A stretch of DNA of 64,000 bases from Brachybacterium vulturis. Lineage in GTDB: Bacteria; Actinomycetota; Actinomycetes; Actinomycetales; Dermabacteraceae. Shown here piece after piece: positions 62,618 to 64,000 of this stretch. Numbering within the stretch: the first letter of the stretch is position 1; every line of letters starts with the position of its first letter. The translations under genes were made by a program, and so were the position numbers. The stretch lies in the NCBI RefSeq assembly GCF_002407185.1, contig NZ_CP023563.1, forward strand, positions 682,001 to 746,000. Reading direction: 5' to 3'. The notes below the pieces were generated by a model. That model saw nothing but the letters and a program-made list of their open reading frames with translations. It was not told the DNA's origin and ran no database searches.

Positions 62618-64000
62618 TCAGCCCGCTGACCCCGGGTCCGTCTCCCACGGACCCACCTCGATCACGGCCCCGCCCTCCACCCCGGCCTTCAGGTCGAAGG
62701 GGGCGGGGCCGGGATCATGCCCGGACGGTGTCGGGGCGAACGCGACGGGTGATGCCCCCTCGGACGCGCCGATCCGCACCGTCAGCTGCTGAGGGGTCCG
62801 CTGATCGGCGGCGGTGCGGTAGCCCGGCCAATACAGGCGCGAGCGGGCGGTGTCCCCCGGGGCCAGTCCGATCCCGTCGGCCGCCCGCACCGCGGGGGCG
62901 AGGTGGGCGAGCGGCTCGGGTCGCAGCGCGATCTCCTCGCCGCCCTGGTCCAGCGTCAGGCGCGGCGCGCCCTGCAGGGCGCAGGGGACGGTGCCGATAT
63001 TGGTCGCCCGCAGCGTGACCGCCGAGTCGCCGCTCACGCTGTCCCAGCCGGCGGCGACGAGCCGCAGCGACTCCGGCGAGCAGCTCGGCAGTCCTGCGGC
63101 CTCGAGGACGGGGGCAGCCGGGGCGGTGTCCTCCTCGGACGGTGGCACGGCGCCGCCCGTCCGGCCGGAACCGGCCTCCGGCGCCGGAGCCGCCGATGTG
63201 CGCTCCGGGGCCGTGGCGTCGGCCCCCGTGCCGACGCCCTCGGCGGTGTCGGTGTACAGCCAGGCATCGGCGGGCGGAGCCGGGACCGGACGAGCGATCA
63301 CCACAGCGAGCACCGTGATGACCATGACGGCGGCGATGGTCATGGGGCGGCTCGCCCGCCGAGGCGCGGGTCCGTTCTCGACGGCGTCGTCGCCGGTGAC
63401 GCGTGCCGGGACCGCGGGTGGAACCGCTGCGGGAACGGCGTGGCCCGGCTCTCCGATGCGGGGGAGGAGCCGGCCCATCAGCGCGGTCCCACCCAGGAGC
63501 ACCCCGGCGATCGCCGGCACCCCCAGCAGCGGCGAGCCGATCAGCAGCACCGTGCCCAGCAGCACCACCGGATTCGTCAGCATCAGGGCACCCACGGCCA
63601 CCGGAGCCATGGTCCCCACCGCCGCGACCCAGCAGGCCCCGCGGTCGCTCTCCGCACCGGGCCGCAGCCACCGCCACGCCGCGAACACCGCGAGCAGCAG
63701 CGCTGCCAGGGCCACTGCCAGAGCGGACGGGCGGGAGAGTGCGAGAGCCGCCCAGCCCGCGACCCACAGCAGCGCGGCGGCCAGGAGCATCAGGGCGACC
63801 AGGCGCAGGAGCGCCGGGGACGCTGCCTGAGCCCGGCGGGCGAGGGGTGCTCCCGGACCGGGAGTGCTCCGTCGCGGCACGGGTGACCGCGGCACTGCCA
63901 GGGAGCCGAGCACGGCACCGAGCAGCACCACGATTCCCGCGAGGACCGTGACCCCCAGATAGCGGCGTCGCGCCTCAGCCCATAGGTCGATGCAGGTCGT
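62618..64000 (-). CDS. Membrane protein with DUF4232-like domain, truncated by window edge
   Basis: The reading frame stays open to the window end, so the start lies beyond 64000; GTG 63931 is only the first internal candidate. The visible ~460 residues have four to six membrane segments in the N-terminal part (for example LLRLVALMLLAAALLWVAGW) and a linker rich in Ala, Pro and Glu. The extracytoplasmic C-terminal domain is of DUF4232 type, with a Cys pair about 40 residues apart (LPSCSPESLRL and VPCALQGAPRLTL). Function unknown. It is convergent with aztD. Confidence 0.72.
   Translation of the reverse strand, partial: TTCIDLWAEARRRYLGVTVLAGIVVLLGAVLGSLAVPRSPVPRRSTPGPGAPLARRAQAASPALLRLVALMLLAAALLWVAGWAALALSRPSALAVALAALLLAVFAAWRWLRPGAESDRGACWVAAVGTMAPVAVGALMLTNPVVLLGTVLLIGSPLLGVPAIAGVLLGGTALMGRLLPRIGEPGHAVPAAVPPAVPARVTGDDAVENGPAPRRASRPMTIAAVMVITVLAVVIARPVPAPPADAWLYTDTAEGVGTGADATAPERTSAAPAPEAGSGRTGGAVPPSEEDTAPAAPVLEAAGLPSCSPESLRLVAAGWDSVSGDSAVTLRATNIGTVPCALQGAPRLTLDQGGEEIALRPEPLAHLAPAVRAADGIGLAPGDTARSRLYWPGYRTAADQRTPQQLTVRIGASEGASPVAFAPTPSGHDPGPAPFDLKAGVEGGAVIEVGPWETDPGSAG

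Overview
The window is high-G+C actinobacterial chromosome, most likely from a Micrococcales genus such as Brachybacterium (inference from base composition, gene repertoire and promoter style; nothing in the window names the species). Support comes from DtxR/IdeR-type iron boxes, frequent GTG and one CTG start, and several genes whose -10 hexamer sits six bases before the start codon, as in leaderless actinobacterial mRNAs. There are no rRNA or tRNA genes, insertion sequences or CRISPR arrays. I find about 51 protein genes, one gene remnant and about 25 regulatory or repeat features.

Left part (1-15.7 kb): a PEP synthase with its regulatory kinase/phosphorylase, a cupin, the nickel-pincer cofactor gene larC, a fused pabB-pabC, a cytosine-deaminase-like amidohydrolase, carbonic anhydrase, and a copper block. 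The copper block is a CPH-type ATPase behind a perfect CsoR-like palindrome, facing a CueP-type copper lipoprotein. Aldo/keto reductase, phosphotransferase and SDR genes follow.

Middle part (15.8-37 kb): a SulP transporter with a MerR regulator, a methyltransferase, and an ArsR-like regulator divergent from an MFS exporter over twin palindromes. Next is an AlbA_2/HATPase gene preceded by a 21-bp iteron array. A translationally coupled larA-larE-larB-SMR-SMR operon runs into a hexuronate locus (LacI regulator, uxaC, mannitol-dehydrogenase-family reductase, FGGY kinase in opposite orientation). A copper/heme group follows (membrane protein, PCu(A)C chaperone, Tat-exported DyP peroxidase), then a tandem universal stress protein.

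Right part (37.5-64 kb): a tricorn-type protease next to a heptanucleotide repeat, an SGNH hydrolase/SLH-like pair, a polyol locus (MFS, dehydrogenase, AraC regulator), exonuclease III, and an ABC exporter with a TetR regulator and double operator. Then come an LLM monooxygenase, a BCCT transporter, ferritin under two IdeR boxes, GDPD, an amidohydrolase plus sodium symporter, gdhA, a Zur-boxed AztD zinc chaperone, and a membrane protein cut by the window edge.

Two themes stand out. One is metal handling: copper in two loci, iron, zinc, and nickel as a cofactor. The other is compact, palindrome-based local control next to small-molecule transporters. The best candidates for something undescribed are the iteron-controlled AlbA_2/HATPase gene, the fusion of nickel-racemase genes with a paired SMR transporter beside hexuronate catabolism, and the two-storey hairpins at gene ends.
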